Source: Dehalococcoidia bacterium (GTDB lineage: Bacteria > Chloroflexota > Dehalococcoidia > DSTF01 > JACRBR01). From it: 64,000 nt of DNA. The stretch covers positions 1 through 64,000 of the forward strand of contig JADMII010000013.1 in assembly GCA_015478665.1 (NCBI GenBank), in the 5' to 3' direction. Under the pieces are notes generated by a model. It saw only the letters and a list, made by a program, of their open reading frames with translations. It searched no databases and was not told the DNA's origin. Made by a program: the position numbers and the translations under genes. Position 1 is the stretch's first letter, and the number at the start of each line of letters is the position of its first letter. Below are positions 9,327 to 19,167 of the stretch, piece after piece.

Positions 9327-11939
9327 GTCGTCCACCTGCGCGCGGAGCACCTCGCCGAGCCGCTCGGCATCGGCGTCGCGCGGCCGCGGCTCTCCTGGCG
9401 GACGGAGACCGGCGCGCCCGGCTGGATGCAAACGGCCTACGAGATCGCCGTGCGCCGGGACGGCGGCGTCGCGACGACGGGCCGGATCGACTCCGACGCC
9501 TCGGTACTGGTGCCGTGGCCCTTCGCCCCCCTGACCTCGCGCGGGCGCTGCGACGTCCGCGTGCGCGTCTGGGGCGACGACGGCGCACACTCGGACTGGA
9601 GTGCGCCGCTGGCGATCGAGGCCGGGCTGCTGGACCCGTCGGACTGGCGGGCGCGCTTCGTCTCAGCCGCCGACGAAGGCGCGGCGCTCACGGCGCCGCT
9701 GCTGCGCCGTGAGTTCGAGCTGCGCCCCGGCGCGGTGCGCGCGCGGCTGTACGTCAGCGCGCTCGGCGTGTACGAGTGCGAGCTCAACGGCCGGCGCGTC
9801 GGCGACCACGTGCTGGCGCCGGGCTGGACGAGCTACGACCACCGCCTGCGCTACCAGACGTTCGACGTGCTCGACCTGCTGCAGCCCGCCGACAACGCGA
9901 TCGGCGCCACGCTCGGCGAGGGCTGGTACCGGGGGCGCATCGGCTTCCCGGGCAGCGGCGGCCGCGAGCTGTACGGCGACCGGCTGGCGCTGCTCGCGCA
10001 GCTCGAGGTGGCATACAAAGACGGCAGCGTCGACGTCGTCGCCACGGACCGGCGCTGGCGTTCAGCGCCCGGGCCGATCCTGGCGTCAGGGATCTACGAC
10101 GGCGAGACCTACGACGCGCGGCGCGAAGCGCCCGGCTGGTCGCGCGCCGGCTTCGACGACAGCGCGTGGGGCGACGTGGCCGGGGTCGAGCGCGACCTGG
10201 GCACGCTGGTCGCGCCCGACGGCCCGCCGCTGCGGCGCATCGACGAGCTGGCGGCGGTCGCGGTTCTGACGTCGCCATCGGGCAAGACGATCGTCGACTT
10301 CGGGCAGAACATCGCCGGCCGGCTGCGGATCGCCGTCGCAGGCGCCGCCGGCCAGACGGTGACGCTGCGCCACGCGGAGGTGCTGCAAGACGGCGAGCTC
10401 TGCACGACGCCACTACGCGGCGCGCAGGCGACGGACCGGTACACCCTGCGCGGCGGAGGACCGGAGACGTGGGAGCCGCGCTTCACGTATCACGGCTTTC
10501 GCTACGCCGAGGTCGACGGCTGGCCCGGCACGCTCACGCTCGATGCGCTGCGGGCCGTGGTCTGCCACTCGGACATCGGGCGCAGCGGTTGGTTCGAGTG
10601 CTCCGAGCCGCTGCTGAACCGATTTCACGAGAACGTCGTCTGGAGCATGAAGGCGAACTTCTTCGACGTGCCGACGGACTGCCCGCAGCGCGACGAACGT
10701 CTCGGCTGGACCGGCGACCTCACCGTCTTCTCGCCCGCCGCCTGCTACCTGCACGATGTCGCCGGCTTCCTGGCGTCGTGGCTGGCGGACCTCGCCGCCG
10801 ATCAGCACGAGTCCGGCATCGTCCCCGTCGTCGTCCCCGACGTGCTCTCGCGCCACTCGGCAGAGCGCGGCGGGGCGCTGAACGAGATGGCTCAGGCCGT
10901 CTGGGGCGACGCGGCCGTCATCGTGCCATGGCTGGTGTACGAACGGTACGGCGACCGCGCGCTCCTCGAAGCGCAGTACGACAGCATGCGCCGTTGGGTC
11001 GACGTCGTCGCCATGCAGGCCGGGCCGCGCCGGCTCTGGGCGCGCGGCTTCCAGTTCGGCGACTGGCTCGACCCCGGCGCGCCGCCGGACGAGCCGCAGC
11101 GCGCGATGACCGACGCCCACCTCGTCGCCACCGCGTACTTCGCGCACGTCGCCGGGCTGCTGAGCCGCATCGCAGGCGTGCTCGACCGCGACGACGACCG
11201 CGCGCGCTACCGCGCCGTCGCCGACGAAGCGGCCGCCGCGTTCCGCGCGGAGTACGTGACGCCGGCCGGCCGCATCGTCAGCGACACGCAGACGGCGTAC
11301 GCGCTGGCGCTCCGGTTCGGCCTGCTCGAGACCGACGACCAGCGGCGACGGGCGGGCCGGCGGCTGGCGTCGCTCGTGCGACGAAACGGCTACCGCGTCG
11401 GCACCGGCTTCGCCGGCACGGCGCACGTGCTCGACGCGCTCTGCGATGCCGGCGAGGTCGAGACGGCGTTCCGCATGATCACCGAGCGCGCGTGCCCGTC
11501 GTGGCTGTACCCGGTGACGATGGGCGCGACGACGGTGTGGGAGCGCTGGGATAGCCTGCGCCCGGACGGCCGCGTGAACGTGGGGCAGATGACCTCGTTC
11601 AACCACTACGCGCTCGGCGCCGCGGCCGACTGGCTGCAGCGGCGGGTCGGCGGCCTCGCGCCCATCGAGCCCGGCTACCGACGCTTCGAGGTGCGGCCGC
11701 TGTTCGGCGCCGGCGTCACGTCGGCGAAGAGCGAGCTGGAGACGCCGTACGGGCGCGCGTCGTCGAGATGGCGGCTCGATGGGACGCAGATGGAGCTGGC
11801 GATCGCCGTGCCGCCCAACACGCGGGCGCGCGTCGTGTCGCCGGGCGGCGGCGCATCGATCGAAGTCGGGTCGGGCGCGTATCGCTGGACGTTCGACGTG
11901 AGCGCCGTACGGCCGGAAACCGGACCGGGGAGAAGATGA
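9327..11939 (+). CDS. GH78 alpha-L-rhamnosidase
   Basis: Inverting glycosidase that removes terminal alpha-L-rhamnose. The left coordinate is the extent of family-like sequence (HLRAEHLAEPLGI, RPRLSW), not a proven start: in this frame there is no ATG, GTG or TTG between the end of the upstream gene and the ATG at 9426. Domains in order are an N-terminal fibronectin-like segment, two beta-sandwich domains (LYVSALGVYECELNGRRVG) and the (alpha/alpha)6 barrel with DCPQRDERLGWTGD, the GH78 hallmark carrying a catalytic acid. No signal peptide. Length about 870 residues is normal. The stop TGA overlaps the next ATG (ATGA), implying translational coupling. Confidence 0.9.
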   Translation, partial: VVHLRAEHLAEPLGIGVARPRLSWRTETGAPGWMQTAYEIAVRRDGGVATTGRIDSDASVLVPWPFAPLTSRGRCDVRVRVWGDDGAHSDWSAPLAIEAGLLDPSDWRARFVSAADEGAALTAPLLRREFELRPGAVRARLYVSALGVYECELNGRRVGDHVLAPGWTSYDHRLRYQTFDVLDLLQPADNAIGATLGEGWYRGRIGFPGSGGRELYGDRLALLAQLEVAYKDGSVDVVATDRRWRSAPGPILASGIYDGETYDARREAPGWSRAGFDDSAWGDVAGVERDLGTLVAPDGPPLRRIDELAAVAVLTSPSGKTIVDFGQNIAGRLRIAVAGAAGQTVTLRHAEVLQDGELCTTPLRGAQATDRYTLRGGGPETWEPRFTYHGFRYAEVDGWPGTLTLDALRAVVCHSDIGRSGWFECSEPLLNRFHENVVWSMKANFFDVPTDCPQRDERLGWTGDLTVFSPAACYLHDVAGFLASWLADLAADQHESGIVPVVVPDVLSRHSAERGGALNEMAQAVWGDAAVIVPWLVYERYGDRALLEAQYDSMRRWVDVVAMQAGPRRLWARGFQFGDWLDPGAPPDEPQRAMTDAHLVATAYFAHVAGLLSRIAGVLDRDDDRARYRAVADEAAAAFRAEYVTPAGRIVSDTQTAYALALRFGLLETDDQRRRAGRRLASLVRRNGYRVGTGFAGTAHVLDALCDAGEVETAFRMITERACPSWLYPVTMGATTVWERWDSLRPDGRVNVGQMTSFNHYALGAAADWLQRRVGGLAPIEPGYRRFEVRPLFGAGVTSAKSELETPYGRASSRWRLDGTQMELAIAVPPNTRARVVSPGGGASIEVGSGAYRWTFDVSAVRPETGPGRR

Positions 11940-12352
11940 GCGAAGAGAATGTCGCGCGGCTGAACGAATTCGCGAGCAAGAAGCACCCCGGCATGGTCGG
12001 CGTCGAGATCCTGACGTGCGAGGCGGACGAGGTGACGGGGCGCATGCCGGTGACGGAGGAGGTGGTCGCCGGGACGGGCTATCTCTGGGCGCCGGTGATC
12101 GTGACGCTGGCGGACTGGCTTTGCGCCGCGGGGATGAATCCGAACCTGCCGCCCGGTGCGAGCTTCACGACGATCGAGATGAAGGTGAACTTCCTGGGCA
12201 GCGTGCGCGCGGGCGGCTCGGTCTTCGGGCGCGCGCGGCCGGTGCACCGCGGCCGCTCGACGCACGTGTGGGACGTCGAGGTGAGCGACGAAGCGACGGG
12301 GAAGCTGATCACGCTCTTCCGGTGCACGCAGATGGTGTTGTTGGGGCGGTAG
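11936..12352 (+). CDS. PaaI-family hotdog-fold thioesterase
   Basis: Hotdog-fold protein of 138 residues, predicted to hydrolyse acyl- or aryl-CoA thioesters. The order is as in PaaI-type enzymes: an N-terminal helix, HPGMVGVEI, the central helix segment WAPVIVTLADWLCAAG, then FTTIEMKVNFLGSVR with the conserved beta strand, and a final strand TLFRCTQMVLL. The start ATG overlaps the stop of the rhamnosidase gene (11936-11939), which implies co-translation even though the two functions are unrelated. Confidence 0.85.
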   Translation: MSEENVARLNEFASKKHPGMVGVEILTCEADEVTGRMPVTEEVVAGTGYLWAPVIVTLADWLCAAGMNPNLPPGASFTTIEMKVNFLGSVRAGGSVFGRARPVHRGRSTHVWDVEVSDEATGKLITLFRCTQMVLLGR

Positions 12353-12737
12353 CGAAGCGGCACGTTCGAGCGACCTCGGGGTGCGGCCAGGTTGACGACG
12401 AGACGAACGCATGGACGGCGAGCGGCCCGGCAGGCCGCCCGTCGACTTCCCGCGCGTCGGCATCCTCATCCAGCTGCTCGCGCACGGGGCGCTGAACGGC
12501 ACGAAGCCGCTGTGCGCTTCGGCATCGCGGCCGGCGGGCGCGCCGGCGCCGCCGCCGCCCTTGGCGTCGCACGACGTCTGTGCGACACCGCCCCCTGTCA
12601 GGTTCGCTCCGAGGCCAGTTACGTCCGGCGGCCCGGTCGCACGCTGCTGGCGGACAGCCGCGCAGCAACACGCGCCGGTCGCCTGTCATCGCGAACTTCC
12701 GCGCCCGTGCCGTGCGCGCTCCGGCTTGGCCGAGACC
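12353..12737. other. Intergenic region, nothing recognised
   Basis: 385 bases between convergent genes. Open frames cross it on both strands, but their translations are Arg/Pro/Ala-rich and show no motif or start with a ribosome site. No repeat or RNA structure was recognised. Confidence 0.5.
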
Positions 12738-15704
12738 CTACCGCCCGCGCTCCTGCGCGACGTCCTGCAGCGCCGCGTGCGCCGCCGCCAGCCGGGCGAT
12801 GGGCACGCGGTAGGGCGAGCAGCTGACGTAGCTCAGCCCCAGGGTGTGGCAGAAGATCACCGACGCCGGGTCGCCACCGTGCTCGCCGCAGATGCCAAGC
12901 TTGATCGAAGGCCGCGCGTCGCGCCCGGCGCGGATCGCCTGGCGCATCAGCGAGCCGACGCCGACTTGGTCGACGGTCTCGAACGGGTTCTCCGCGAGCA
13001 GGCCCATCTGCAGGTACTTGCCGAGGAACTTGCTCTCGGCGTCGTCGCGGCTGAAGCCGAGCGTCGTCTGCGTCAGGTCGTTCGTGCCGAAGGAGAAGAA
13101 CTCGGCTGTCTCGGCGAGCTGACCGGCGATCAGGGCGGCGCGCGGCAGCTCGATCATCGTGCCGAACTGGTAGTCGATGCTGCGACCGGCGGCCTCCATC
13201 TCGGCGCGCGCCGTCGTCTCGAGCAGCGTGCGCAGGTGCTTCAGCTCCGCCTCGAAGCCGACGAGCGGGATCATCACTTCCGGCAGCACAGCGATGCCTT
13301 CGCCGGCGAGCTTGATCGCGGCCCGGAAGATCGCCTTCACCTGCATCTCGTTGATCTCCGGGTAGAGGATGCCGAGGCGGCAGCCGCGCAGCCCAAGCAT
13401 CGGGTTCTGCTCGCGGACGGCGTTGACGCCGGCGAGCAGCGCCTCCTGGTCGCGCAGCTCGGGCGAATCAGGCTGCTCGATGCGCAGGCGCGTCACCTCT
13501 TCGAGCAACGCGTCGTGGTCAGGCAGGAACTCGTGCATCGGCGGGTCGATGAGGCGGATGGTGACGGGGTTGCCCACCATCACGCGGAAGATCGCCTCGA
13601 AGTCGCCCTGCTGCACCGGCAGCAGCCGCTCGAGCGCGCCCAGGTAGCGCCGCATCGGCGCTTCCATCTCCGTCGTCGCCCCCGCCAGACGCTCCTCCGT
13701 CTTGTTCTTCTTCTCGCCGGAAGCGCTCTGGAGCTCCCTGCGCAGCGCCGCGACCTCCGCCTGCAGCGCCTTCGCGCTCGCCGCGGCGAGCAGCATCTCG
13801 CGCACCGTCGGCAGGCGCTCCTCGCCGAAGAACATGTGCTCCGTGCGGCAGAGGCCGATCCCCCGGGCGCCGAGCTCGACGGCCTTCGCGGCATCGGCCG
13901 GGTTGTCGGCGTTCGCGCGCACCTTCATGCGGCTCGCCTCATCTGCCCAGCCGAGCAGCTCCGTCAGCTCGGGCGAGATCCGCGCCGGCACGGTGGGGAT
14001 GGCGCCAAGCATGACGCTGCCGTTCGAGCCGTCGATCGTGAGGACCTGCCCCTCCGGCACGGTGACGCCGGCGATCGAGAACGAGCGGGCCTCCTCATCG
14101 ACGACGATCGCCTCGCAGCCGGCGACGCAGGGCTTGCCGAAGCCGCGCGCGACGAGGGCGGCGTGGCTGCTCATGCCGCCGCGCTCGGTGAGGATGCCCT
14201 GCGACGAGGTCATGCCGTGGATGTCATCGGGCGACGTCTCTTCCCGCACCAGGATCACGTCCTCGCCGCCGCCGCCGTTGCCGCGGCCGCGCGCCGCCGC
14301 CGTATCCGGGTCGAAGATGGCGACGCCGGCGGCCGCGCCCGGCGATGCCGGCAGCCCGCGCGCCATGTCGATGAATCGGGCGCGGCCGATGAGCTCCCGC
14401 ATTCGCTCCGCGCGCTTCTCGTCGGAGAGCGCGTCCCACGCGCCGTGCTCGACCGTGGCGACGCGGCCGTCGTCGACGTAGATCAGCGCCGGCTTGCTGG
14501 CGATCTTGCCGGCGACGTCGCGCGCGACTTCGCCGAGCGGCACGCGCTTCACCTGTGGGTCGATCTGCGGGTGCAGCAGGTCGTCGAGGCGCTTCGGCTC
14601 GACGCGCGCGAGCGCCTCTTCCTTCGGGATCAGGCCTTCGTGCACCATGTCGACGGCGATCTTCACGGCGGCGGCGGTCGCGCGTTTGGCGACGCGGCAC
14701 TGCAGGAAGTACAGGCGCCCCTTCTCGAAGGTGAACTCGACGTCCATCATGTCGCGATAATGCTGCTCGAGCGTGCGGCAGATGTCGGCGAACTGCCCGT
14801 AGAGTTGCGGGTTCTCGTCGCGCAGGTGGGCGATCGGCGACGGCGTGCGGATGCCGGCTACGACGTCCTCGCCCTGGGCGTTCAGCAGGTACTCGCCGCT
14901 GATCGCGTTCTCGCCCGTCGATGCATCGCGGGTGAAGGCGACGCCGGTGCCGGAGTCCGCGCCCATGTTGCCGAAGACCATCGTCTGCACGTTCACGGCG
15001 GTGCCGAGGTCGTGCGGGATCTTCTCGATCTCCCGGTATCGGATCGCGCGCTCGTTGTTCCAGGAGTCGAAGACGGCGCGTACCGCCAGCTCCAGCTGCT
15101 GCAGCGGATCCTCCGGGAAGTCGCTGCCCGTCTGCTCCTTGACGTGCCGCTTGAACCGCGCGACGACCTCCTTCAGCTGCTCCGGCTGCAGCTGCCAGTC
15201 CTCGCTGACAGCGGCGGCGCTCTTCGCCTCGTCGAAGATGCGGTCGAAGGCGCGCCGCTCGAGGTCGAGGACGATGTCCGAGAACATCATCACGAAGCGG
15301 CGGTAGGCATCGTACGCGAAGCGCTCGTCGCCGGTGAGGTCGATCAGCCCGCGCAGCGTTTCCGCGTTCAGGCCGAGGTTGAGAACCGTGTCCATCATCC
15401 CCGGCATGGAGAATCGGGCGCCGGAGCGGACGGAGACGAGCAGGGGGTTGCGGGCGTCGCCCAGCTTCTTGCCGGCGGCCTCCTCGACCGTCGCGAGCGC
15501 GGCGCGCACGTCCTCGATCAGGCCGGCAGGGAGCTGCATGCCGTTCGCGGTGTAGGCGTTGCAGGCCTCGGTGGTGATCGTCAGGCCGGGCGGTACCGGC
15601 AGGCCGAGGTTCGTCATCTCGGCGAGGTTCGCCCCTTTTCCACCGAGCAGGCCCTTCTGATCCTTGTCCCCTTCGTGGAAGAGATACACGTACTTCGTCG
15701 TCAT
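12738..15704 (-). CDS. ppdK: Pyruvate, phosphate dikinase
   Basis: Interconverts pyruvate, ATP and Pi with PEP, AMP and PPi, in the cytoplasm, usually for gluconeogenesis or PPi-linked glycolysis. The ATP-grasp domain opens with YLFHEGDKDQK and GGKGANLAEM. The swivelling phosphohistidine domain has LTERGGMSSHAALVARG (catalytic His near residue 514), and the PEP/pyruvate barrel ends in SFGTNDLTQTTLG and ICGEHGGDP with the catalytic Cys near residue 939. At 988 residues it is longer than the usual 870-900: about 50 extra Lys/Glu/Ala-rich residues sit between REMLLA and LLPVQQ (about 640-690). Divergent from mutS. Confidence 0.97.
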   Translation of the reverse strand: MTTKYVYLFHEGDKDQKGLLGGKGANLAEMTNLGLPVPPGLTITTEACNAYTANGMQLPAGLIEDVRAALATVEEAAGKKLGDARNPLLVSVRSGARFSMPGMMDTVLNLGLNAETLRGLIDLTGDERFAYDAYRRFVMMFSDIVLDLERRAFDRIFDEAKSAAAVSEDWQLQPEQLKEVVARFKRHVKEQTGSDFPEDPLQQLELAVRAVFDSWNNERAIRYREIEKIPHDLGTAVNVQTMVFGNMGADSGTGVAFTRDASTGENAISGEYLLNAQGEDVVAGIRTPSPIAHLRDENPQLYGQFADICRTLEQHYRDMMDVEFTFEKGRLYFLQCRVAKRATAAAVKIAVDMVHEGLIPKEEALARVEPKRLDDLLHPQIDPQVKRVPLGEVARDVAGKIASKPALIYVDDGRVATVEHGAWDALSDEKRAERMRELIGRARFIDMARGLPASPGAAAGVAIFDPDTAAARGRGNGGGGEDVILVREETSPDDIHGMTSSQGILTERGGMSSHAALVARGFGKPCVAGCEAIVVDEEARSFSIAGVTVPEGQVLTIDGSNGSVMLGAIPTVPARISPELTELLGWADEASRMKVRANADNPADAAKAVELGARGIGLCRTEHMFFGEERLPTVREMLLAAASAKALQAEVAALRRELQSASGEKKNKTEERLAGATTEMEAPMRRYLGALERLLPVQQGDFEAIFRVMVGNPVTIRLIDPPMHEFLPDHDALLEEVTRLRIEQPDSPELRDQEALLAGVNAVREQNPMLGLRGCRLGILYPEINEMQVKAIFRAAIKLAGEGIAVLPEVMIPLVGFEAELKHLRTLLETTARAEMEAAGRSIDYQFGTMIELPRAALIAGQLAETAEFFSFGTNDLTQTTLGFSRDDAESKFLGKYLQMGLLAENPFETVDQVGVGSLMRQAIRAGRDARPSIKLGICGEHGGDPASVIFCHTLGLSYVSCSPYRVPIARLAAAHAALQDVAQERGR

Positions 15705-16041
15705 GCGTGCGCTCCGTTCGTAACGTCGTTCAGGTCAGCGCCGCCGCTACACCGCCAGCGCCAGGCCGGTCGCCCGCCCCGCGCCGATGCCGGCTCCACA
15801 TCGACCGCGGCAGCGGCGTACGCGGCGCCGGGGACGAGCGCGAGGCTGGTTGTCCACCCATTATCCACCGCCGCCAGGCCTTGAGCATCCGTCCCGCGCG
15901 GTCGTCGCGCGCTCGCCGGCGTTCGAATTGGAAGACTCCGGCGAAGTATAACGAGGCCGCGCATATGCCAATGCGGGCGATGGGAGCAGCCGGACCGGCG
16001 TACCGGTCGTGATGCTGCTGACGCACGGCGCCTGCGGCCGC
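15705..16041. other. Divergent ppdK/mutS promoter region
   Basis: About 340 bases without a gene. On the minus strand TATACT (15950-15945), with TTGGCA (15971-15966) 15 bases further upstream, is a plausible ppdK promoter. It would leave a leader of about 230 bases before the ppdK ATG. I recognise no riboswitch in that leader. The plus-strand mutS promoter is at the right end. Confidence 0.45.
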
Positions 16042-16047
16042 TACAAT
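16042..16047 (+). promoter_or_regulatory. -10 element for a leaderless mutS transcript
   Basis: TACAAT ends seven bases before the mutS ATG at 16055, so the predicted start of transcription coincides with the start codon. No Shine-Dalgarno sequence lies between. Confidence 0.5.
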
Positions 16048-16054
16048 CGCCGGC

Positions 16055-18742
16055 ATGGACGAGCTCACGCCGATCCGCCGTCAGTACCTCGACGTCAAGC
16101 GGCGCTACCCGCACGCCATCGTCTTCTTCCGCCTCGGCGACTTCTACGAGACGTTCGACGACGACGCTCAGATCTGCGCCCGCGAGCTCGACATCACGCT
16201 CACGTCGAAGCCGATGGGCAAGGGGCTGCGCGTGCCGCTCGCCGGCATCCCCCATCACGCTGTCGAGGGCTACCTGCAGCGGCTGATCGCGAAGGGGTAC
16301 AAGGTCGCGATCTGCGAGCAGACGAGCGACCCGACGACGACGAAGGGGCTGGTCGGCCGGGCGGTGACGCGCGTCGTCACGCCGGGCACCGTGGTCGAGG
16401 GCGGCCTGCTCGACGAGCGCGCGAACAACTACCTCGCCTGCCTGGCGCCCTCGCGCCTGCGCACGAGCGACGACCCGTGGCAGCGCGGCGCGGGCTTCGC
16501 CTACGTCGACATCAGCACCGGCGAGTTCGTCGCCGGCGTCCTCTCCGCCGGGCAGGCGCAGCGTGAGCTGGCGCGCATCCGCCCGGCCGAGGTGCTGCTG
16601 CCGGACCGCGTCGAGGCGCCCGCCTGGCTCGAACCGGGCGCGAACGTCACGCGCATCGAGCCGCTCTGGTTCGACCCGGAGCTCGCCGACGTGACGCTGA
16701 TCGAGCAGATGCGCGTCGCCTCGCCGGAGGCGTTCGGGCTGGTGCGCGGCTCGCCGGCGGTCGCCGCCTGCGGCGCCGTGCTGCTCTACCTGCGCGAGAA
16801 CCAGGCGGCGAGCGCGGGCCTGATCACGTCGCTGCGCGCGCACCGTCCGGACGAGCACGTCGGCCTCGACGCGCACACCCTGCGCAACCTCGAGATCTTC
16901 AGCGCCGGCCGCGACCTCCGGCGTGAGGGCTCGCTGCTCGACACGCTCGACCGCACGTCGACGCCGATGGGCGCGCGCCTGCTGCGCCGCCGCCTCGGCC
17001 AGCCGCTGTGCGAGATCGCCGCCATCGAACGCCGGCTCGATGCCGTCGCCTACTGCCACGAGAGCGGCCTGCGGCGCGCGCGCATCACCGACCTGCTCGC
17101 CGGCGTGCGCGACCTCGAACGGCTGACCGCGCGCATCGTCGCCGGCAGCGCGCAGCCGCGCGAGCTCGTCGCGCTGCGCCGCGGCCTTGAAGCGGCGGCG
17201 GCGTTGCGGGCGCTGCTTTCGGGGGAAGCTGCGGCGTCGCCGGACGACGACGCCACGCCGGCGACCGGCGGCCGCAGCGCTGCGCCGCCCGCGGCCGACC
17301 AGCGCATCGCCGAGGTCGCCGGCCGCATCCGCACCTGCGCCGACGCCGTGGCGGCGATCGCCCAGGCGATCGACGAGGCGCCGGGGGCGACGATCGATGC
17401 GGGCGGCGTCGTGCGTCCGGCCTTCTCGGAGGAGCTCGACAGCCTGCGCCTGATCCGCCGCGACGTGCGCCGCTTCCTGGCGGAGCTGGAGGCGGGCGAG
17501 CGCGAGCGCACCGGCATCAAGACGCTGAAGGTGGGCTACAACAAGGTCTTCGGATACTACATCGAGGTCTCCAGGGCGAACCTCGCGCTCGTGCCGGCGC
17601 ACTACGAGCGGCGGCAGTCGCTCGTGAACGGCGAGCGCTACGCGACCAGCCAGCTGCGCGAGTACGAGACGCAGATCCTGCACTCCGAGGACCGCTCGCG
17701 CGAGATCGAGAGCGGCATCTTCCGCCGGGTCTGCGCCCAGGTCGCCGCCGCCGCCGCCGAGATCCTCGAGACGGCCGCGGCCGTGGCGGAGATCGACGTC
17801 GCCTGCGCCCTGGCGGAGGCGGCGACGCGCTACCGCTACGTGCGGCCGCAGCTCGATGACTCCGACGCCATCGCCATCGCCGACGGCCGCCACCCAATGG
17901 TCGAGCGCTCGCTCGCGGCCGGCGCCTTCGTCGCCAACGACGCGGCGCTGGCGGCGGACGACGGCCAGATCATCGTGCTCACCGGCCCGAACATGGCGGG
18001 CAAGTCCACGTTCCTGCGGCAGGTGGCGCTGATCGTGCTGATGGCGCAGTGCGGCAGCTACGTGCCCGCGTCGTCCGCGCGCATCGGCATCGTCGACCGC
18101 ATCTTCACGCGCGTCGGCGCCGGCGACGACCTGACGTCGGGGCAGTCGACCTTCATGGTGGAGATGATCGAGACGAGCGCGATCCTGCACAACGCGACGC
18201 GCCGGTCGCTGCTGATCCTCGACGAGATCGGCCGCGGCACCAGCACATATGACGGCATGGCGATCGCCCGCGCCGTCATCGAGTACCTGCACAACCGGCC
18301 GCAGCTGCGGGCGCGCACGCTCTTCGCGACGCACTACCACGAGCTCGTCGAGCTGGCGGAGCAACTGCCGCGGCTGCGCAACTACAACGTCGCCGTCGCC
18401 GAGGAGCAGGGACGCATCGTGCTGCTGCGGCGCATCGTGCCGGGCGGCGCCGACCGCAGCTACGGCGTCCACGTCGCCGAACTCGCCGGCCTGCCGCGGG
18501 CCGTCGTGCAGCGGGCACGGGAGGTGCTCGTCGAGCTCGAGGCCGGCGCGCACCGCAACGGGAACGGCCGCGGCCGGGAGATCCCGCCGCAGATGCCGCT
18601 GTTCAGCGCGCGTCCGGCCGAAGACCCGCTCCGCTCGGAGCTGGCCGCGCTGGACCTCGACGGCATGTCGCCGCTCGACGCGCTGACCCGACTCTACGAG
18701 TTGCGGGAACGCGCGCGCAGCGGCGCCGGAAACGCATCGTGA
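16055..18742 (+). CDS. mutS: DNA mismatch repair protein MutS
   Basis: Mismatch-recognition ATPase that binds mispairs as a dimer and recruits MutL. 895 residues, full length. Domain I carries the mismatch-wedge FRLGDFYETF with the Phe-x-Glu at residues 30-32. The lever/clamp region follows, and the C-terminal ABC-type ATPase has GPNMAGKSTF (Walker A, about residue 645) and LLILDEIGRGTSTYDG (Walker B/signature). The last codons overlap the GTG of the cytidine deaminase gene (GTGA). mutL is only 0.9 kb downstream on the same strand, so both repair proteins probably belong to one transcription unit. Confidence 0.98.
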   Translation: MDELTPIRRQYLDVKRRYPHAIVFFRLGDFYETFDDDAQICARELDITLTSKPMGKGLRVPLAGIPHHAVEGYLQRLIAKGYKVAICEQTSDPTTTKGLVGRAVTRVVTPGTVVEGGLLDERANNYLACLAPSRLRTSDDPWQRGAGFAYVDISTGEFVAGVLSAGQAQRELARIRPAEVLLPDRVEAPAWLEPGANVTRIEPLWFDPELADVTLIEQMRVASPEAFGLVRGSPAVAACGAVLLYLRENQAASAGLITSLRAHRPDEHVGLDAHTLRNLEIFSAGRDLRREGSLLDTLDRTSTPMGARLLRRRLGQPLCEIAAIERRLDAVAYCHESGLRRARITDLLAGVRDLERLTARIVAGSAQPRELVALRRGLEAAAALRALLSGEAAASPDDDATPATGGRSAAPPAADQRIAEVAGRIRTCADAVAAIAQAIDEAPGATIDAGGVVRPAFSEELDSLRLIRRDVRRFLAELEAGERERTGIKTLKVGYNKVFGYYIEVSRANLALVPAHYERRQSLVNGERYATSQLREYETQILHSEDRSREIESGIFRRVCAQVAAAAAEILETAAAVAEIDVACALAEAATRYRYVRPQLDDSDAIAIADGRHPMVERSLAAGAFVANDAALAADDGQIIVLTGPNMAGKSTFLRQVALIVLMAQCGSYVPASSARIGIVDRIFTRVGAGDDLTSGQSTFMVEMIETSAILHNATRRSLLILDEIGRGTSTYDGMAIARAVIEYLHNRPQLRARTLFATHYHELVELAEQLPRLRNYNVAVAEEQGRIVLLRRIVPGGADRSYGVHVAELAGLPRAVVQRAREVLVELEAGAHRNGNGRGREIPPQMPLFSARPAEDPLRSELAALDLDGMSPLDALTRLYELRERARSGAGNAS

Positions 18743-19140
18743 CCGGCGACGCGACCGCCGCGCTCGTCGCCGCTGCCGCCGCGGTGGTGCGTCCACGGAT
18801 CGTCGGCGGCCGCGTGTTCGGCGATGTCGGATGCGCGCTCCGGACGGACGCTGGCAACCCGGACCAGGGTGTCTGCATCGACACGAGCTCGGGCACGGGG
18901 TTCTGCGCGGAGCACGCGGCGATCGCAGCGATGGTCACCGCCGGCGAGACGCGGAGCGAGGCGATCGTTGCGGTGTGGAAGGACGACGATGGCGCCGTCG
19001 TCGTGTTGCCGCCTTGCGGCCGCTGCCGCGAGTTCATCCGCCAGATCGACGGGGCGAACATCGACGCCGGCGTCGTGCCCGGGTCGCAGCAGGTTGTCGC
19101 CCTGCGGGAGTTGCTGCCGTATCACGATCGGCCAGCATGA
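18739..19140 (+). CDS. cdd: Cytidine deaminase family protein
   Basis: Zinc hydrolase of 133 residues that deaminates cytidine/deoxycytidine in pyrimidine salvage. The zinc site is complete: FCAEHAAI supplies one Cys and the catalytic Glu, and PPCGRCRE the other two Cys. Length suits the small homotetrameric class; a blasticidin-S-deaminase-like activity is an alternative for such short members. GTG start overlaps the mutS stop, so it is translationally coupled. Sitting between mutS and mutL it could serve nucleotide-pool hygiene, which is inference. Confidence 0.85.
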   Translation: MTGDATAALVAAAAAVVRPRIVGGRVFGDVGCALRTDAGNPDQGVCIDTSSGTGFCAEHAAIAAMVTAGETRSEAIVAVWKDDDGAVVVLPPCGRCREFIRQIDGANIDAGVVPGSQQVVALRELLPYHDRPA

Positions 19141-19167
19141 GAGGCCGCCAGCGCGAGGGGAGGAGAG

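Noticed and set aside
12411-15884. A 1157-codon open frame on the plus strand
   Set aside because: Antisense to ppdK, whose catalytic motifs are unambiguous.
15701-18796. A 1031-codon open frame on the minus strand
   Set aside because: Antisense to mutS along its whole length, without any recognisable domain.
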